Shown: piece after piece, positions 1-8,572 of the stretch
Position numbering within the stretch: the first letter of the stretch is position 1
How the letters are laid out: every line of letters starts with the position of its first letter
Assembly (NCBI GenBank): GCA_052146895.1
Contig: JBKQLZ010000007.1
Span: forward strand, 1 to 24,833
Source of the DNA: Palsa-601 sp052146895
GTDB taxonomy: Bacteria > Actinomycetota > Acidimicrobiia > Acidimicrobiales > Bog-793
Direction of reading: 5' to 3'
DNA: 24,833 nt
The notes under the pieces: generated by a model
The model's input: only the letters and a program-made list of their open reading frames with translations
Told to the model about the DNA's origin: nothing
The model's database searches: none
Made by a program: the position numbers and the translations under genes

Positions 1-103
1 CTTCGGCGTGAACTTCAACGCAGTCCTCGAGGCTGGCGGCGTCATGGTCTCGGAGAAGATCACCATCGAGCTCGACGTCGAGGCAATCAAGGCTGTTGCC
101 TGA
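1..103 (+). CDS. YceI-family protein, C-terminal fragment
   Basis: The window opens inside this gene. Reading from base 2, 33 residues remain before the TGA at 101-103. The visible end contains FGVNFN, an EAGG turn and a closing strand ITIELDVEAIKA, which matches the last strands of the YceI lipocalin-like fold. Members bind polyprenoid or other amphiphilic lipids in the periplasm or cytoplasm, and actinobacterial versions are often short and lack a signal peptide. The N-terminal three quarters lie outside the window, so a signal peptide cannot be judged. The stop codon lies inside an 18-base tandem repeat and a strong hairpin follows 55 bases later. The family call rests only on this tail. 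Confidence 0.7.
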   Translation, partial: FGVNFNAVLEAGGVMVSEKITIELDVEAIKAVA

Positions 104-133
104 GCAACGTTCGGATGCCTGAGCAACGTTCGG
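97..133. repeat. 18-base tandem direct repeat over the yceI stop codon
   Basis: The 18 bases at 97-114 (TGCCTGAGCAACGTTCGG) recur exactly at 116-133 with one base between copies, a period of 19. The first copy contains the TGA stop of the YceI-like gene. The second repeats the same stop-containing segment just outside the gene. This looks like a local duplication by slippage. I see no known regulatory motif in it. Confidence 0.9.
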
Positions 134-158
134 GCTCTCGCAGCCTCTAAGTATTCAG

Positions 159-191
159 CGACCCGCCGTCCCTCCCCGGGGCGGCGGGTCG
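159..191 (+). terminator. Strong hairpin, likely transcription terminator
   Basis: Arm 159-168 (CGACCCGCCG) pairs perfectly with 182-191 (CGGCGGGTCG). Pairing continues inward through a T-G wobble and three C-G pairs to a five-base loop at 173-177, giving about 14 pairs. No T-run follows, which is common for terminators of high-GC actinobacteria. Its position, 55 bases after the YceI stop and 116 before the next start, fits termination of the YceI transcript. Confidence 0.65.
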
Positions 192-307
192 TGTCGCGTC
201 TGCAAGCGAGCAAGCGAAAACTGTCCTAGCGTTTCCCGCTCAGTAGATGATGGCCCCGGTCACCGCCGGGAGGGGGGTTGGCCCGGGGCCGGTAAAGGGG
301 CGACGAC

Positions 308-1411
308 ATGGGGAGCACGTCCCACGCGGCACGGATACCTGCGGCGCCCGAGGAGATCACGCCCGAATGGCTGACCGCGGTGTTGCGGCAATGCGATGGG
401 GCCGATGAAGGGCTGGTCGTCTCGTCCATCGACGTCGTCCCCGTCGGCATCGGCATCGGCATCATGAGCATGCTGTTCCGCCTCACGCCTACGTATGCCT
501 CGGGGCACGGCCCCGCGGCCGTCGTTCTCAAGATGGCACCTCCGTACGAGCAAGTCAGGCAAGTCGCGGCCGGTTACCACTTCTACGAGAGCGAGGTCGC
601 GATCTATCTGTCGCTCACTGCAGAGCTCGGCCTCCACCCGCCGCACCTCTTCCATGCGGATCACGACCCGGAGACAGACGAATTCGTGATCGTCATGGAG
701 GATCTTGGCCACCTGCGGACCTCCGACCAACTCAACGGCTGCTCGATCGAGGACGCCCGCGTCATCGTTCGCCAGCTCGCGCTGCAGCACGCACATTGGT
801 GGGAGGACGAACGGCTCGGGACGCTTCCGTTCCTCCACGCCTGGGACGCGAATCCCTATCCCCAGTACAACGACCAGAGTTGCAAGCAAGCGTGGCCAAT
901 GGTGCTGGACCGTTTCGGCGAGGTCATCCCGGAGCGGATCAGGTCAATCGGCGACCGCTGGTCCGAGATCGGCCCACCGATCATGGAGGACCTGCCCAAC
1001 CACCCCCGTACGTTCTGCCACGGGGACGTGCGTCTCGACAACGTCTTCTTCCACGACGACGATGCCGGCTCGGTCACCGTCGTCGACTGGCAGATCGCGT
1101 CCGCCGCCCCCGGCGCCACCGACATGGGCTACTTCATGAGTCAGAGCCTGACTGTCGAAGATCGGCGCACTCACGAGAGCGAGCTCACCACCCTCTATCA
1201 CCAGACGCTGGTCGACAACGGCGTGCTGGACTACCCCTTCGACGAGTTCTGGGCGGACTACCGCAGGTCCGTGCTCTTCTGCTTCTGTTACCCGCTGCAG
1301 GGCGGCGCAGTGGAACTGGTCAACGACCGGGCGGTAGCGCTTGCGACGAGCATGTTCGAGCGGTCGATAGCCGCCATCATCGACCTCGACGCAGACGAGC
1401 TCGCGCCCTAG
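308..1411 (+). CDS. Aminoglycoside-phosphotransferase-like small-molecule kinase
   Basis: A 367-residue protein with the protein-kinase-like fold of the APH/CHK family. The catalytic Brenner loop is visible as HGDVRLDN (His238-Asp240-Asn245), followed by the metal-binding DWQ at about residue 260. An upstream VVLKMAPP segment (about residues 72-79) supplies the candidate ATP-binding lysine, and an invariant-type Glu lies in YESEVAIYL. Proteins of this length with DWQ rather than DFE are typical of the ecdysteroid/choline-like kinase branch, which phosphorylates small hydroxylated molecules. The substrate cannot be told from sequence and drug resistance is not implied. The ATG is preceded by AAAGGGG about seven bases upstream. 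The gene stands alone and converges on the debranching-enzyme gene with only 21 bases between stops. Confidence 0.8.
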   Translation: MGSTSHAARIPAAPEEITPEWLTAVLRQCDGADEGLVVSSIDVVPVGIGIGIMSMLFRLTPTYASGHGPAAVVLKMAPPYEQVRQVAAGYHFYESEVAIYLSLTAELGLHPPHLFHADHDPETDEFVIVMEDLGHLRTSDQLNGCSIEDARVIVRQLALQHAHWWEDERLGTLPFLHAWDANPYPQYNDQSCKQAWPMVLDRFGEVIPERIRSIGDRWSEIGPPIMEDLPNHPRTFCHGDVRLDNVFFHDDDAGSVTVVDWQIASAAPGATDMGYFMSQSLTVEDRRTHESELTTLYHQTLVDNGVLDYPFDEFWADYRRSVLFCFCYPLQGGAVELVNDRAVALATSMFERSIAAIIDLDADELAP

Positions 1412-1432
1412 GTCAGGACAGGTCGCGTCAGC

Positions 1433-3547
1433 TCAGCTGCTGAGGCGCAAGCTCTCCGGGAGGCCACTGAGCTCGGCCGCGGTGCCGGTGGCGGTGACCG
1501 ACACGCGGGCACCACCGAGCAAGAGGTTCTCGACCGAGAGCGTCCCGTAACCCGAAGGGACGACTGGCGCGCAGCTCACGGTGCCGTCGGGGATCGACGG
1601 CTCGAGGCGCAGCAGTGACTTGCGGAGAAGGAAGAACGGCGCAGCCGACGCCCAGGCCTGAGGAGAGCACGAGGCCGGGTACGGGACCGGGATCGGGAAG
1701 GCGTCCCGGTCGAACCCACAGAAGAGCTCTGGCAGCCGGCCGCCGAAAGCATCCGCCGCTTGGAACAGCCCGACGGTCACTGCCTCGGCCTCTTCGACGA
1801 AACCGTATCTCGCAAGACCTGCGACACAGATCGCGGTGTCGTGAGGCCAGACGGAGCCGTTGTGATAGCTGACCGGGTTGTACCGCCGCATCGAGGTCGC
1901 GAGTGTCCGGATCCCCCATCCGGTGAACATCGAGGGCCCGCAGAGCTGCTCGGCCGTCCTCTTGGCCTTGTCGTCGTCCACGATCCCTGCCCACAAGCAG
2001 TGCCCGATGTTGGATGTGAGCGAATCTATCGGTGCTTTCTCGCCGTCGAGGCCCATGGCGAAGTAGCCCCGTTCTTCCAGCCAGAAACGCTCGTTGAACG
2101 CGATCTTCAGCAGCTCGGCGCGCTGGGAGCACTCTTGGGCCACCTGATCGTCTCCGAGCTTGCTGGCGATCTCGGCCCGGGCCCGGAAGGCGGCGTAGAC
2201 GTACGCCTGAACCTCGCTCAAGGCGATCGGCGACTCGGCGAGCCGCCCGCTCGCAAAGCTGACCCCGTCGAAGGAGTCCTTCCAGCCCTGATTGGCGAGC
2301 CCACGCTCGGTCGCACGCTGGTACTCGACGAGCCCGTCGCCGTCCCTGTCACCGAATCGCACTATCCAATCCAGTGCTCGGTCGGCGTGCGGGAGTAGCT
2401 GCGCGAGGACGTCGTCATCGAGTCCCCACGAGAAAAGCTCCCCCAGCAAGACGACGAACAGGGGCGTGGCGTCGATGGAGCCGTAGTAGACCGAGCCCAC
2501 TCGAGCGTCCACGATGGTCGTAAGCCCTCGGCGCACCTCGTGCAGGATCTTGCCCGGCTGCTCCTCGGTGAGGTCGTCGACCCTTTCGCCTTGCATACGG
2601 GCGAGGGTGAGCAGCGTGCTCGTGGCAAGGCTCGGGTCCACCTCGAGCGTCATGAGAGAGGTGAGGAGCGAGTCCCGCCCGAACAGCGTCATGAACCACG
2701 GTGCTCCTGCCGCGATTACTGCGCGCTGAGGGTGCTCGGGGTCGAAGATCCGAAGCGCCCCGAGGTCGCGCTGGCTCTGGAGAAACGTCGCGTTGACGCC
2801 CTCATCGTCGGTATGGACACGGGGTGCGGTGGACTCCCATTCGCGCTGGCGTGTCACCGGAGTCGAGCACTCGACGGAGTCCTCCCCGTCGTAGCGGAGC
2901 TCCACCGGGTCCCCGTCCACGACGAGCCGGAACTCGAGGGTGGTGCTCCAATGGCCACCGGCCTGGACGACGACGTCCAACCTCGCGAGCCCGGGCGTCA
3001 CGCGGGCTTCGGGAGGGAACTCCACCTCGACGCGCCTGCTCACTTCCCGGTACTCGTACGCGAATGTGATCACCGATCCGGCGACTGCGACGCTGTGGTT
3101 GCCCCGCACCTGCACGCGGTTCTCCTTCACCTCGAAAAGGTGAGCGAAGTCCGCCTCGATCTCGAAGGCGATCGAGCAGGCGGCAGGCTCCCGGCCGAAG
3201 TTGCGGACGACCAGGTCCTCTCGCATGCCGTTGCCTACGTACCGGCTCCGTTCCACGAACACCGTGCTGTCGGCCTGGCCCGCCCGAGGCTGGCCTCTCG
3301 AGACGAACGTGGCGGCGAAAGGATGGTGAGGGATCGACACGAGGCTCTGCAGCTCCGCCTCGTCTAGCCGGAGCCGCCATGCCGAGACGAAACGCGTGTC
3401 CTCGAAGAACAATCCCTGCGCACCGCCGGGCTCGATATCGCCGTTCAAGGACGAGATCGAGAACGAGGCGCCCTCGACGAGCGTGACTGAGCCGCCCGTC
3501 AGGCTCTTAACGGTCGGCTCTCCGGCGAACGCCCAGGGCTCGGTCAC
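1433..3547 (-). CDS. Glycogen-debranching-type enzyme (amylo-alpha-1,6-glucosidase family)
   Basis: A 704-residue cytoplasmic protein. The first 270 residues resemble the beta-rich N-terminal domain of actinobacterial debranching enzymes (GDE_N_bis type), opening with a VTLVEG...SSLNGDI segment and FFEDTRFVS. The rest is an (alpha/alpha)6 glucosidase domain with the diagnostic GRDSLLTS (about residue 290) and NGSVWPHDTA (about residue 565) motifs. Homologues are annotated as acting on alpha-1,6 branches of glycogen-like glucans, but many of this subgroup have no tested substrate. The GTG start at 3545-3547 has no clear Shine-Dalgarno. It lies 42 bases downstream of a GT4 glycosyltransferase on the same strand, a recurring actinobacterial pairing that suggests joint glucan or glycoconjugate metabolism. 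Confidence 0.85.
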   Translation of the reverse strand: MTEPWAFAGEPTVKSLTGGSVTLVEGASFSISSLNGDIEPGGAQGLFFEDTRFVSAWRLRLDEAELQSLVSIPHHPFAATFVSRGQPRAGQADSTVFVERSRYVGNGMREDLVVRNFGREPAACSIAFEIEADFAHLFEVKENRVQVRGNHSVAVAGSVITFAYEYREVSRRVEVEFPPEARVTPGLARLDVVVQAGGHWSTTLEFRLVVDGDPVELRYDGEDSVECSTPVTRQREWESTAPRVHTDDEGVNATFLQSQRDLGALRIFDPEHPQRAVIAAGAPWFMTLFGRDSLLTSLMTLEVDPSLATSTLLTLARMQGERVDDLTEEQPGKILHEVRRGLTTIVDARVGSVYYGSIDATPLFVVLLGELFSWGLDDDVLAQLLPHADRALDWIVRFGDRDGDGLVEYQRATERGLANQGWKDSFDGVSFASGRLAESPIALSEVQAYVYAAFRARAEIASKLGDDQVAQECSQRAELLKIAFNERFWLEERGYFAMGLDGEKAPIDSLTSNIGHCLWAGIVDDDKAKRTAEQLCGPSMFTGWGIRTLATSMRRYNPVSYHNGSVWPHDTAICVAGLARYGFVEEAEAVTVGLFQAADAFGGRLPELFCGFDRDAFPIPVPYPASCSPQAWASAAPFFLLRKSLLRLEPSIPDGTVSCAPVVPSGYGTLSVENLLLGGARVSVTATGTAAELSGLPESLRLSS

Positions 3548-3589
3548 GAGATCGGGGGCATCACTGTCGGATCAAACTCCATCGTCCAC

Positions 3590-4648
3590 TCAAGCTGCAT
3601 CGTCCACGAGCACCTGAAACGGGGCGCTCAACATTCCGGCCGCAGCCTGCTCGTACACGTCGACGTGATCGGCCACCATGCGCTCCACGGAGAAACGCTC
3701 GACTACCCGCTCACGACACGCGCCCCTGTCGATCTCTTGCACGCGCCCGATCGCTTCGACGAGCTCGGCGCGACCCGAGCGCACGAATCCGACTACGCCA
3801 TCGCGAACGATCTCGGGCGCTGCGCCGAACGGAGTCGTCAGCACGGGCGTGCCGCAGGCGAGGGCCTCGATCATGACCATCCCGAATGGCTCGGGCCACG
3901 CGATTGGGTTGAGCAGGCACTCAGCATCGGCAAGGAGCGCCAGCTTGGTCGGACGGTCCACTTCGCCGACGTACTCCACGTCGCCGCCGAGGAGCGGCCG
4001 CACCATCTCCTCGAAGTACGCGTGCTCTGCCGGCTCGTTCATTTTCGCGGCGATCTTCAACGGGATGCCTGCCTCGCGCGCGATCCTGGCTGCGACGTGG
4101 GGTGCCTTGCCGGGGTGCATCCGACCGAGGAACATCGCGTACCCTCCCCCGCCGGTGCCGACAGGGAAGTCGTCGACATCGACCCCGTGATGGATCACTG
4201 CGGCGATCCGGACATCGGTCGCCGTCGACGCCTGGTGCTCGGAGATGGCGATCACCGGGACCCGGTCCGACAGGGCCCGGTAGAGGTCGATGAGCTCGGC
4301 GTTGAACGGGCCGTGGTTCGTCGTGAGCACAGGAAGGTCGGGGAAGGCTGCGGAGTAGAGCGGCCCCACGAGAGTGTGGTCGTGAACGACGTCGCAGTCC
4401 TGGATCTCCTCGTAGGCGTGCAGGATATGGCGGATCTCGTCCACGCTGCTGCCCGACCCGACCCCGATGGCCTCTTCGAAGACCGACGTCCTTCCTACGG
4501 GACAGGTGCTGTCACCGGTCGTGCAAAGCACGACCTCGTGACCGGCGCGCTGCAATCCGCGTGCGAGCGCGTCGAGGAGATTCTCGGTCCCGCCATAGGC
4601 AGGTGGAGGAATAGGAAGCCACGGTGGAGCAACTATTGCAATTCGCAT
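3590..4648 (-). CDS. GT4-family glycosyltransferase (GT-B fold)
   Basis: A 352-residue protein starting MRIAIVAPPW with a GGTE loop at residues 19-22, typical of the acceptor-side N-terminal Rossmann domain of GT4 enzymes. The C-terminal domain carries the E-x7-E nucleotide-sugar motif, Glu253 to Glu261, in EPFGMVMIEALACGTPV. The FLGRMHPGKAPH segment (about 173-184) is the usual start of the donor domain. The family transfers sugars from NDP-donors with retention. Donor and acceptor are not predictable here. It is probably transcribed with the debranching enzyme that follows. No Shine-Dalgarno precedes the ATG. The 246 bases upstream (4649-4894) are clearly AT-richer than the genes and hold a weak -10-like TAAGAT at 4833-4838 (minus strand), so a promoter is likely there. 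Confidence 0.88.
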   Translation of the reverse strand: MRIAIVAPPWLPIPPPAYGGTENLLDALARGLQRAGHEVVLCTTGDSTCPVGRTSVFEEAIGVGSGSSVDEIRHILHAYEEIQDCDVVHDHTLVGPLYSAAFPDLPVLTTNHGPFNAELIDLYRALSDRVPVIAISEHQASTATDVRIAAVIHHGVDVDDFPVGTGGGGYAMFLGRMHPGKAPHVAARIAREAGIPLKIAAKMNEPAEHAYFEEMVRPLLGGDVEYVGEVDRPTKLALLADAECLLNPIAWPEPFGMVMIEALACGTPVLTTPFGAAPEIVRDGVVGFVRSGRAELVEAIGRVQEIDRGACRERVVERFSVERMVADHVDVYEQAAAGMLSAPFQVLVDDAA

Positions 4649-4894
4649 GGGGGAGGACGCCCGTCAGACGGAGCGATTCTCCTCGCCGTGGAGGAAGACG
4701 CTGGGCTCTAGGTGAACCGCGCGGCAGGTCAGTCGCGGAATTTCAAACTGGTCGAACAGGGAGGGTCCCACCGGGACCGCCGATCTGCTCCCGGACAAGC
4801 GGGAACTCAGTGGCTCAGAATAAGCCAAGGCCATCTTACCAGCTAGAAGTCCTGCTAATACCGGCCCCACCGATCCTTTGCAGGACATCCGGGA

Positions 4895-7165
4895 TCACAG
4901 GGACTTAACAGGCCGGCGGCGCTCGATGATGGCAAGCGCTACCAGTGCCACGGCACCGAGCGCGAACAGTGGGGGGTAGTCGCCAAAGCCTCGGTAGACG
5001 AAGCGGATGGTGTGGACGCCAGGCGTGACGCGCACGCCGACGAGCGCGGGAGCGACCATCTCTGTCGCGACCTGGTGGCCGTCGACGAAAGCCTGCCAAC
5101 CCGGATCGAACGAAGCTGAGAGCAAGACCACCGACGTCCGCGCGACCGACACCTTGGCGACCACCGTGCCGCCGGAAAGGTTGGACGTTTCGGAGAGCAC
5201 TCGACCCGGAGGCTTGAACGGGTGCTCTCCGGCCGGAAGCGTGCCCGGTGCGGCCCCGCTGTCTCCGTAGGCAACGGTCGGGTATACCGGGTTGCTCGCG
5301 GGAAGATCAGCGAGCAATCGGGCCGAGACCGAGCCTAGGTCGGCTGAGGTCGCGACGATGGTGCCGCGTGTGTCGACGACCTGAACGTATCCGTCGCCCG
5401 GGATCTCCCACAGCACGTAGCTCCCGCGAGCCTCGACTCTTGCGGCGGACACCGGCGGCTCCATCCCGGACGGCAGGACGAGCCAGCGGATGCCGAAGGC
5501 GCGGTAGTCGGCAGGGTTGTCCTCGTCGAACTTCGCCTCAGGGTCGCTCATGAGCGACGCCGTCCGCAGCGTGAAGCCGACCTCATCAACGTCGGATGAG
5601 GCCAGGTACTCGTAGACCGGTACCTCACCGACTGTGAAGTCCGCCCCCCAGTCGGACGGGTGACCGGCAAATGTCCGGCCACCACCTTTCCTGTTGATCG
5701 TCGCAATCAGCGCGTCGACCTGCGCCGCGGCAGCGCGGGGCCCGGCCGCAGACTGTTCAGAGATCAACGAGGCGTTACGGCTGGTCATGTTAACGATGTA
5801 GGACCATGCCGGCACGACCGCGGCGAGGGCGACGCAGCCTACGGCGAGCACTCCGATGGCTGTCCTGGCTCGAGCTTTGAGCACCCGTCTCGTCCCGGCG
5901 AGCACCCACCTCGCGAGCTGCGCCGCAGCCACGCCGGCGAGAAGCAACCCCGCTAGTTGAACTCCGACGATGAACCGCCGGAGGAAGAGATCCTTGGAGC
6001 CCGGCACCAGGTCGAGCAACGGCCCGAGCGTGGGACGGCCGAAGAAAAGACACAGGCTGCACACGAATACGAGCACGAGCCCTCGCGATGCGCCGTGTTC
6101 GACCGGTCGGAGGAAGTCGGGTCGCCACCAGGCGTACAGGCAAAGTGCAAGTCCTGCGAGGCACAAGGGCGTGATCAGCATCAGGTGGTGCCAGTCGAGG
6201 ATGTTTCCGGTGAAGAGGGCGGCGAGCACCTTCCTCGCGCCGTAGGAGTTCGTGTCCGGACCACTCAGCAGGAACTCGTTGACGGCAGCCCACTTGCCCT
6301 CGACGACGAGAGGTACGAGCGCCCACGCGGCCAATGCCCCCGCGCCTGCGGCGACGAGAAAGGCCCGGCCTGCCCTCGGCAGCAGTTGCGATGGCCGCGC
6401 GAGCACGAACAGGGCTATTCCGGCGAATGCGAGATAGCCGGTCTGGAAGTGGAAGGCGGCGGTTGCTGCGATTGCGATGGCCGCCGGTACTACGTAACGC
6501 CGCTCCTCGACGGCGCGCCATGAGAGCGCCCACGCGAGCGGCAGTGTCCACATCGCCCAGAGCTGGCTCCACAGCCCGAACCCGATCCAGAGGTAGCTGA
6601 TCTGCTCGTAGCCGACGCCCGTGAAGCTCGAGACGAAGGGCGACAGGACAGCGGCAGCCATGGCCGCATCCGGTCTCATGCCGAAGATGCGGGCGGCGGC
6701 GTAGATGCAAAGCGGCCAACACCCGATGAGCAGCCAAGTGGTGAGCGTGAATGCGTGACCGACACCGATCACCCAGGCCAGCAACGCAGTGAGCATCGCT
6801 CCGAGGCTCTGGTAGTGGAGGTACTGAGGTGAGCCGAGGTTGAGGAAGGGGAACCACGAGTCGGGCGGGAAATGGTCGGCGCGTATCTTCGCCAACGCGA
6901 AGCGGACCATCTCCTCGTGCATCGCCGAGTCGTTCAGGTAGGGCACTCGCGTTAGCTCGGGGCGCAAGAGAGCGAGCGAGAGGCCGCAGGTTGCGACAAC
7001 GGGGATGAGCCACAAGAGACCTAGCTCCGCGGTGGGCGGCGCCTCGCTCTCGGGGTGCGGTTCCGGTTCCACGCACGGCTCCCCTGGTCGCGCCTCCCAT
7101 GCCGTGCCGCAGCCCTTCTCAGCTAGACGACGACGTCGCCAACCGCCGCGACCCTCGCGAGTCAC
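4895..7165 (-). CDS. Large polytopic membrane protein, GT-C / YfhO-like
   Basis: A 756-residue protein. After a charged, proline-rich cytoplasmic tail of about 48 residues come roughly a dozen hydrophobic helices to about residue 460. A soluble outside domain follows to about 730, then a last helix and a basic end (ERRRPVKSL). The first outside loop carries an acidic NDSAMHEE segment (Asp79), then PPDSWFPFLNLGSPQY, the layout of GT-C transferases using lipid-linked sugars and of the PTPS-related membrane family. The C-terminal beta domain, with DPGWQAFVDG and HTIRFVYRGFGD, matches the YfhO-like end domain. Transferase activity is an inference. The start is GTG; a later start would shorten only the unusual tail. 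It begins 45 bases after the anti-sigma stop on the same strand, so the three genes may be one transcript. Confidence 0.72.
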   Translation of the reverse strand: MTREGRGGWRRRRLAEKGCGTAWEARPGEPCVEPEPHPESEAPPTAELGLLWLIPVVATCGLSLALLRPELTRVPYLNDSAMHEEMVRFALAKIRADHFPPDSWFPFLNLGSPQYLHYQSLGAMLTALLAWVIGVGHAFTLTTWLLIGCWPLCIYAAARIFGMRPDAAMAAAVLSPFVSSFTGVGYEQISYLWIGFGLWSQLWAMWTLPLAWALSWRAVEERRYVVPAAIAIAATAAFHFQTGYLAFAGIALFVLARPSQLLPRAGRAFLVAAGAGALAAWALVPLVVEGKWAAVNEFLLSGPDTNSYGARKVLAALFTGNILDWHHLMLITPLCLAGLALCLYAWWRPDFLRPVEHGASRGLVLVFVCSLCLFFGRPTLGPLLDLVPGSKDLFLRRFIVGVQLAGLLLAGVAAAQLARWVLAGTRRVLKARARTAIGVLAVGCVALAAVVPAWSYIVNMTSRNASLISEQSAAGPRAAAAQVDALIATINRKGGGRTFAGHPSDWGADFTVGEVPVYEYLASSDVDEVGFTLRTASLMSDPEAKFDEDNPADYRAFGIRWLVLPSGMEPPVSAARVEARGSYVLWEIPGDGYVQVVDTRGTIVATSADLGSVSARLLADLPASNPVYPTVAYGDSGAAPGTLPAGEHPFKPPGRVLSETSNLSGGTVVAKVSVARTSVVLLSASFDPGWQAFVDGHQVATEMVAPALVGVRVTPGVHTIRFVYRGFGDYPPLFALGAVALVALAIIERRRPVKSL

Positions 7166-7210
7166 GGCGACCGGCGACGTATCAGTCAGGAGTTCAGCCC
7201 TATCAGAGTG

Positions 7211-8572
7211 TCAGCTCTTCGGGGCCAGTGCCTCGGTCGTGAGACTGACGAGTTCTGCAGCCGGCATCGACCAACCGATAACCGTTACGAGCTGGTACTT
7301 CCCATCGCTCGCGGGGATTCGGACGAAGATGACGGTTCCGGGAATGACTGCGTCCATAGCGCTCTGGGCCTGAGAGGCGCCCTGTACCGTTACGTTCCCG
7401 CTCGGCCCTGAGGCTCCGCTTGCGCCTGAAAATCCGCTTGCGCCCGAGGATCCGCTTGCGCCCGAGGATCCGCTAGAGCCCGAGGACCCGGATGCGCCAC
7501 TCGCGCCAGGCGGCGGGACGCACGGTATGGACTTAATGGCCGTGTTGGGCAGCGCTCCGCTGGCACCTGAAACACCACTGGTGCCCGAAACACCGCTGGC
7601 GCCTGAAACACCACTGGTGCCCGAAGCACCACTCGCGCCAGACGCACCGCTGGCGCCAGACGCACCGGACGCACCGCTGGCGCCGCTCGCACCTGACGCA
7701 CCACTCACACCAGACGCACCGCTCGCACCGACCGCTGAAATGCTGACTTGCATCCCGCACGCCACCTGAGTCCAGGTCCGTCCTGCCCCTGAGGCGTACA
7801 TTCTCGGCGGACCTCCCACCGAGACATGAATGGGCACTATCTCGGCGTAGTACCCGTCGATCGTGGTGGGTGTCCCGCCTGCATTCGCAGAGACAAATGG
7901 CGTGGTGGGCGTAACTCCCGCCGGCAACCCGTACGGCGCGCTCTTCGAGGACTGAATGCACGCCTGCTTGTCACTCGGCCCTTTGACCAGGTCACCTGAC
8001 CCGACTGCTTCAACTTGCGCGTGAGCTCCTCGTCTGCTCACGAAGTTCATCCCACCCTTGTTATCCGGCGCCGGCGCCAGCCTCCGAGAGATGTCGACCG
8101 GCACCGGAAGCGAGATCGCCACCGCCCACGGCTGACATGACGATCCAGACATCCTGACGAGCCGGAACCCGAATGGAAGCGCGACGTTGTGCCCGAGGAC
8201 GCTTGCGCTGGCAGGAGCGACGCCCGATACCCCGGTGTTGGGGCCGAAAGCGAACGTGAGCCCGTACGTGCCAAGACCTACCGCAACAAGCGCAGCCACT
8301 GACGCGACGCGGACTCGACGAGTAGGTGCGATACGCCGACGGCCCTGCTTTACTGCTGGCGAACTGTCGATCGAGGCAAGTACCCCGTCGATCAGCCCAG
8401 GCGGCGGATCCGTCGCGCCTAGGGCGAGGGTGACGCCTTCGGAGATCTGTTCCCAATCGCGGACCGCAGCTTGGCAAGTCGGACAGCTGGCGAGGTGGGC
8501 CTCGTCCAGTGCGCCGCCGGCACGGGCCCGAATCAGGTCCTCGAGGCTCAGATGGGGCGATTCGTCGTTCAT
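7211..8572 (-). CDS. ZAS-type anti-sigma factor with collagen-like Gly-X-Ser repeats outside the membrane
   Basis: A 453-residue protein. The N-terminus has the zinc-binding anti-sigma motif His26-x3-Cys30-x2-Cys33 (HLASCPTC). A basic stretch (RRRIAPTRRVR) leads into one membrane helix at about residues 87-109, so residues 110-453 should lie outside. The outside part has a globular section (about 110-280), 19 consecutive G-X-S triplets (282-338), a short proline/cysteine linker, 12 more triplets (356-391) and a C-terminal domain of about 60 residues. X is mostly Ala, also Val, Thr, Ser, Phe and once Pro. The gene overlaps the sigma-factor stop by four bases (ATGA), so the pair is translationally coupled and the sigma factor is its likely partner. 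Ordinary anti-sigma factors of this type are far shorter and lack the repeats. Confidence 0.85.
   Translation of the reverse strand: MNDESPHLSLEDLIRARAGGALDEAHLASCPTCQAAVRDWEQISEGVTLALGATDPPPGLIDGVLASIDSSPAVKQGRRRIAPTRRVRVASVAALVAVGLGTYGLTFAFGPNTGVSGVAPASASVLGHNVALPFGFRLVRMSGSSCQPWAVAISLPVPVDISRRLAPAPDNKGGMNFVSRRGAHAQVEAVGSGDLVKGPSDKQACIQSSKSAPYGLPAGVTPTTPFVSANAGGTPTTIDGYYAEIVPIHVSVGGPPRMYASGAGRTWTQVACGMQVSISAVGASGASGVSGASGASGASGASGASGASGASGASGASGTSGVSGASGVSGTSGVSGASGALPNTAIKSIPCVPPPGASGASGSSGSSGSSGASGSSGASGFSGASGASGPSGNVTVQGASQAQSAMDAVIPGTVIFVRIPASDGKYQLVTVIGWSMPAAELVSLTTEALAPKS
7400..7729 (-). repeat. Coding minisatellite of 9-base Gly-X-Ser units in two blocks
   Basis: Block one, 7559-7729, is 19 nine-base units. 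Block two, 7400-7507, is 12 units. Each unit encodes Gly-X-Ser on the minus strand. Higher-order copies are visible: 36 bases at 7559-7594 recur at 7595-7630 with two differences, and 18 bases at 7436-7453 recur exactly at 7454-7471. Serine uses both AGY and TCN codons across units. Unit lengths that are multiples of nine keep the reading frame when copies are gained or lost. Confidence 0.95.

Noticed and set aside
260..889. Minus-strand open frame with a run of alternating Asp and Ala (DADADADGDD)
   Set aside because: The run is the complement of GIGIGI in the kinase gene, which has the catalytic HGDxxxDN and DWQ motifs.
4664..4888. 74-codon minus-strand frame in the gap before the GT4 gene
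   Set aside because: It has no ribosome site, low third-position GC in its first half and no recognisable feature. The stretch is better read as a promoter or leader region.
4764..4890. Two similar segments (near 4768-4803 and 4859-4891) sharing ACCGG, CCGATC and GGACA
   Set aside because: The match is imperfect and spaced unevenly, so I could not distinguish a degenerate direct repeat from chance.
7400..7729. Possible CRISPR array
   Set aside because: The units are nine bases with no unique spacers and encode a continuous protein repeat.
7527..7769. Plus-strand open frame reading proline-rich APETPLVPETPLAP text
   Set aside because: It is the exact antisense of the Gly-X-Ser repeats of the anti-sigma gene. 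The minus-strand frame has the zinc motif, membrane helix, ribosome coupling and normal flanking domains.
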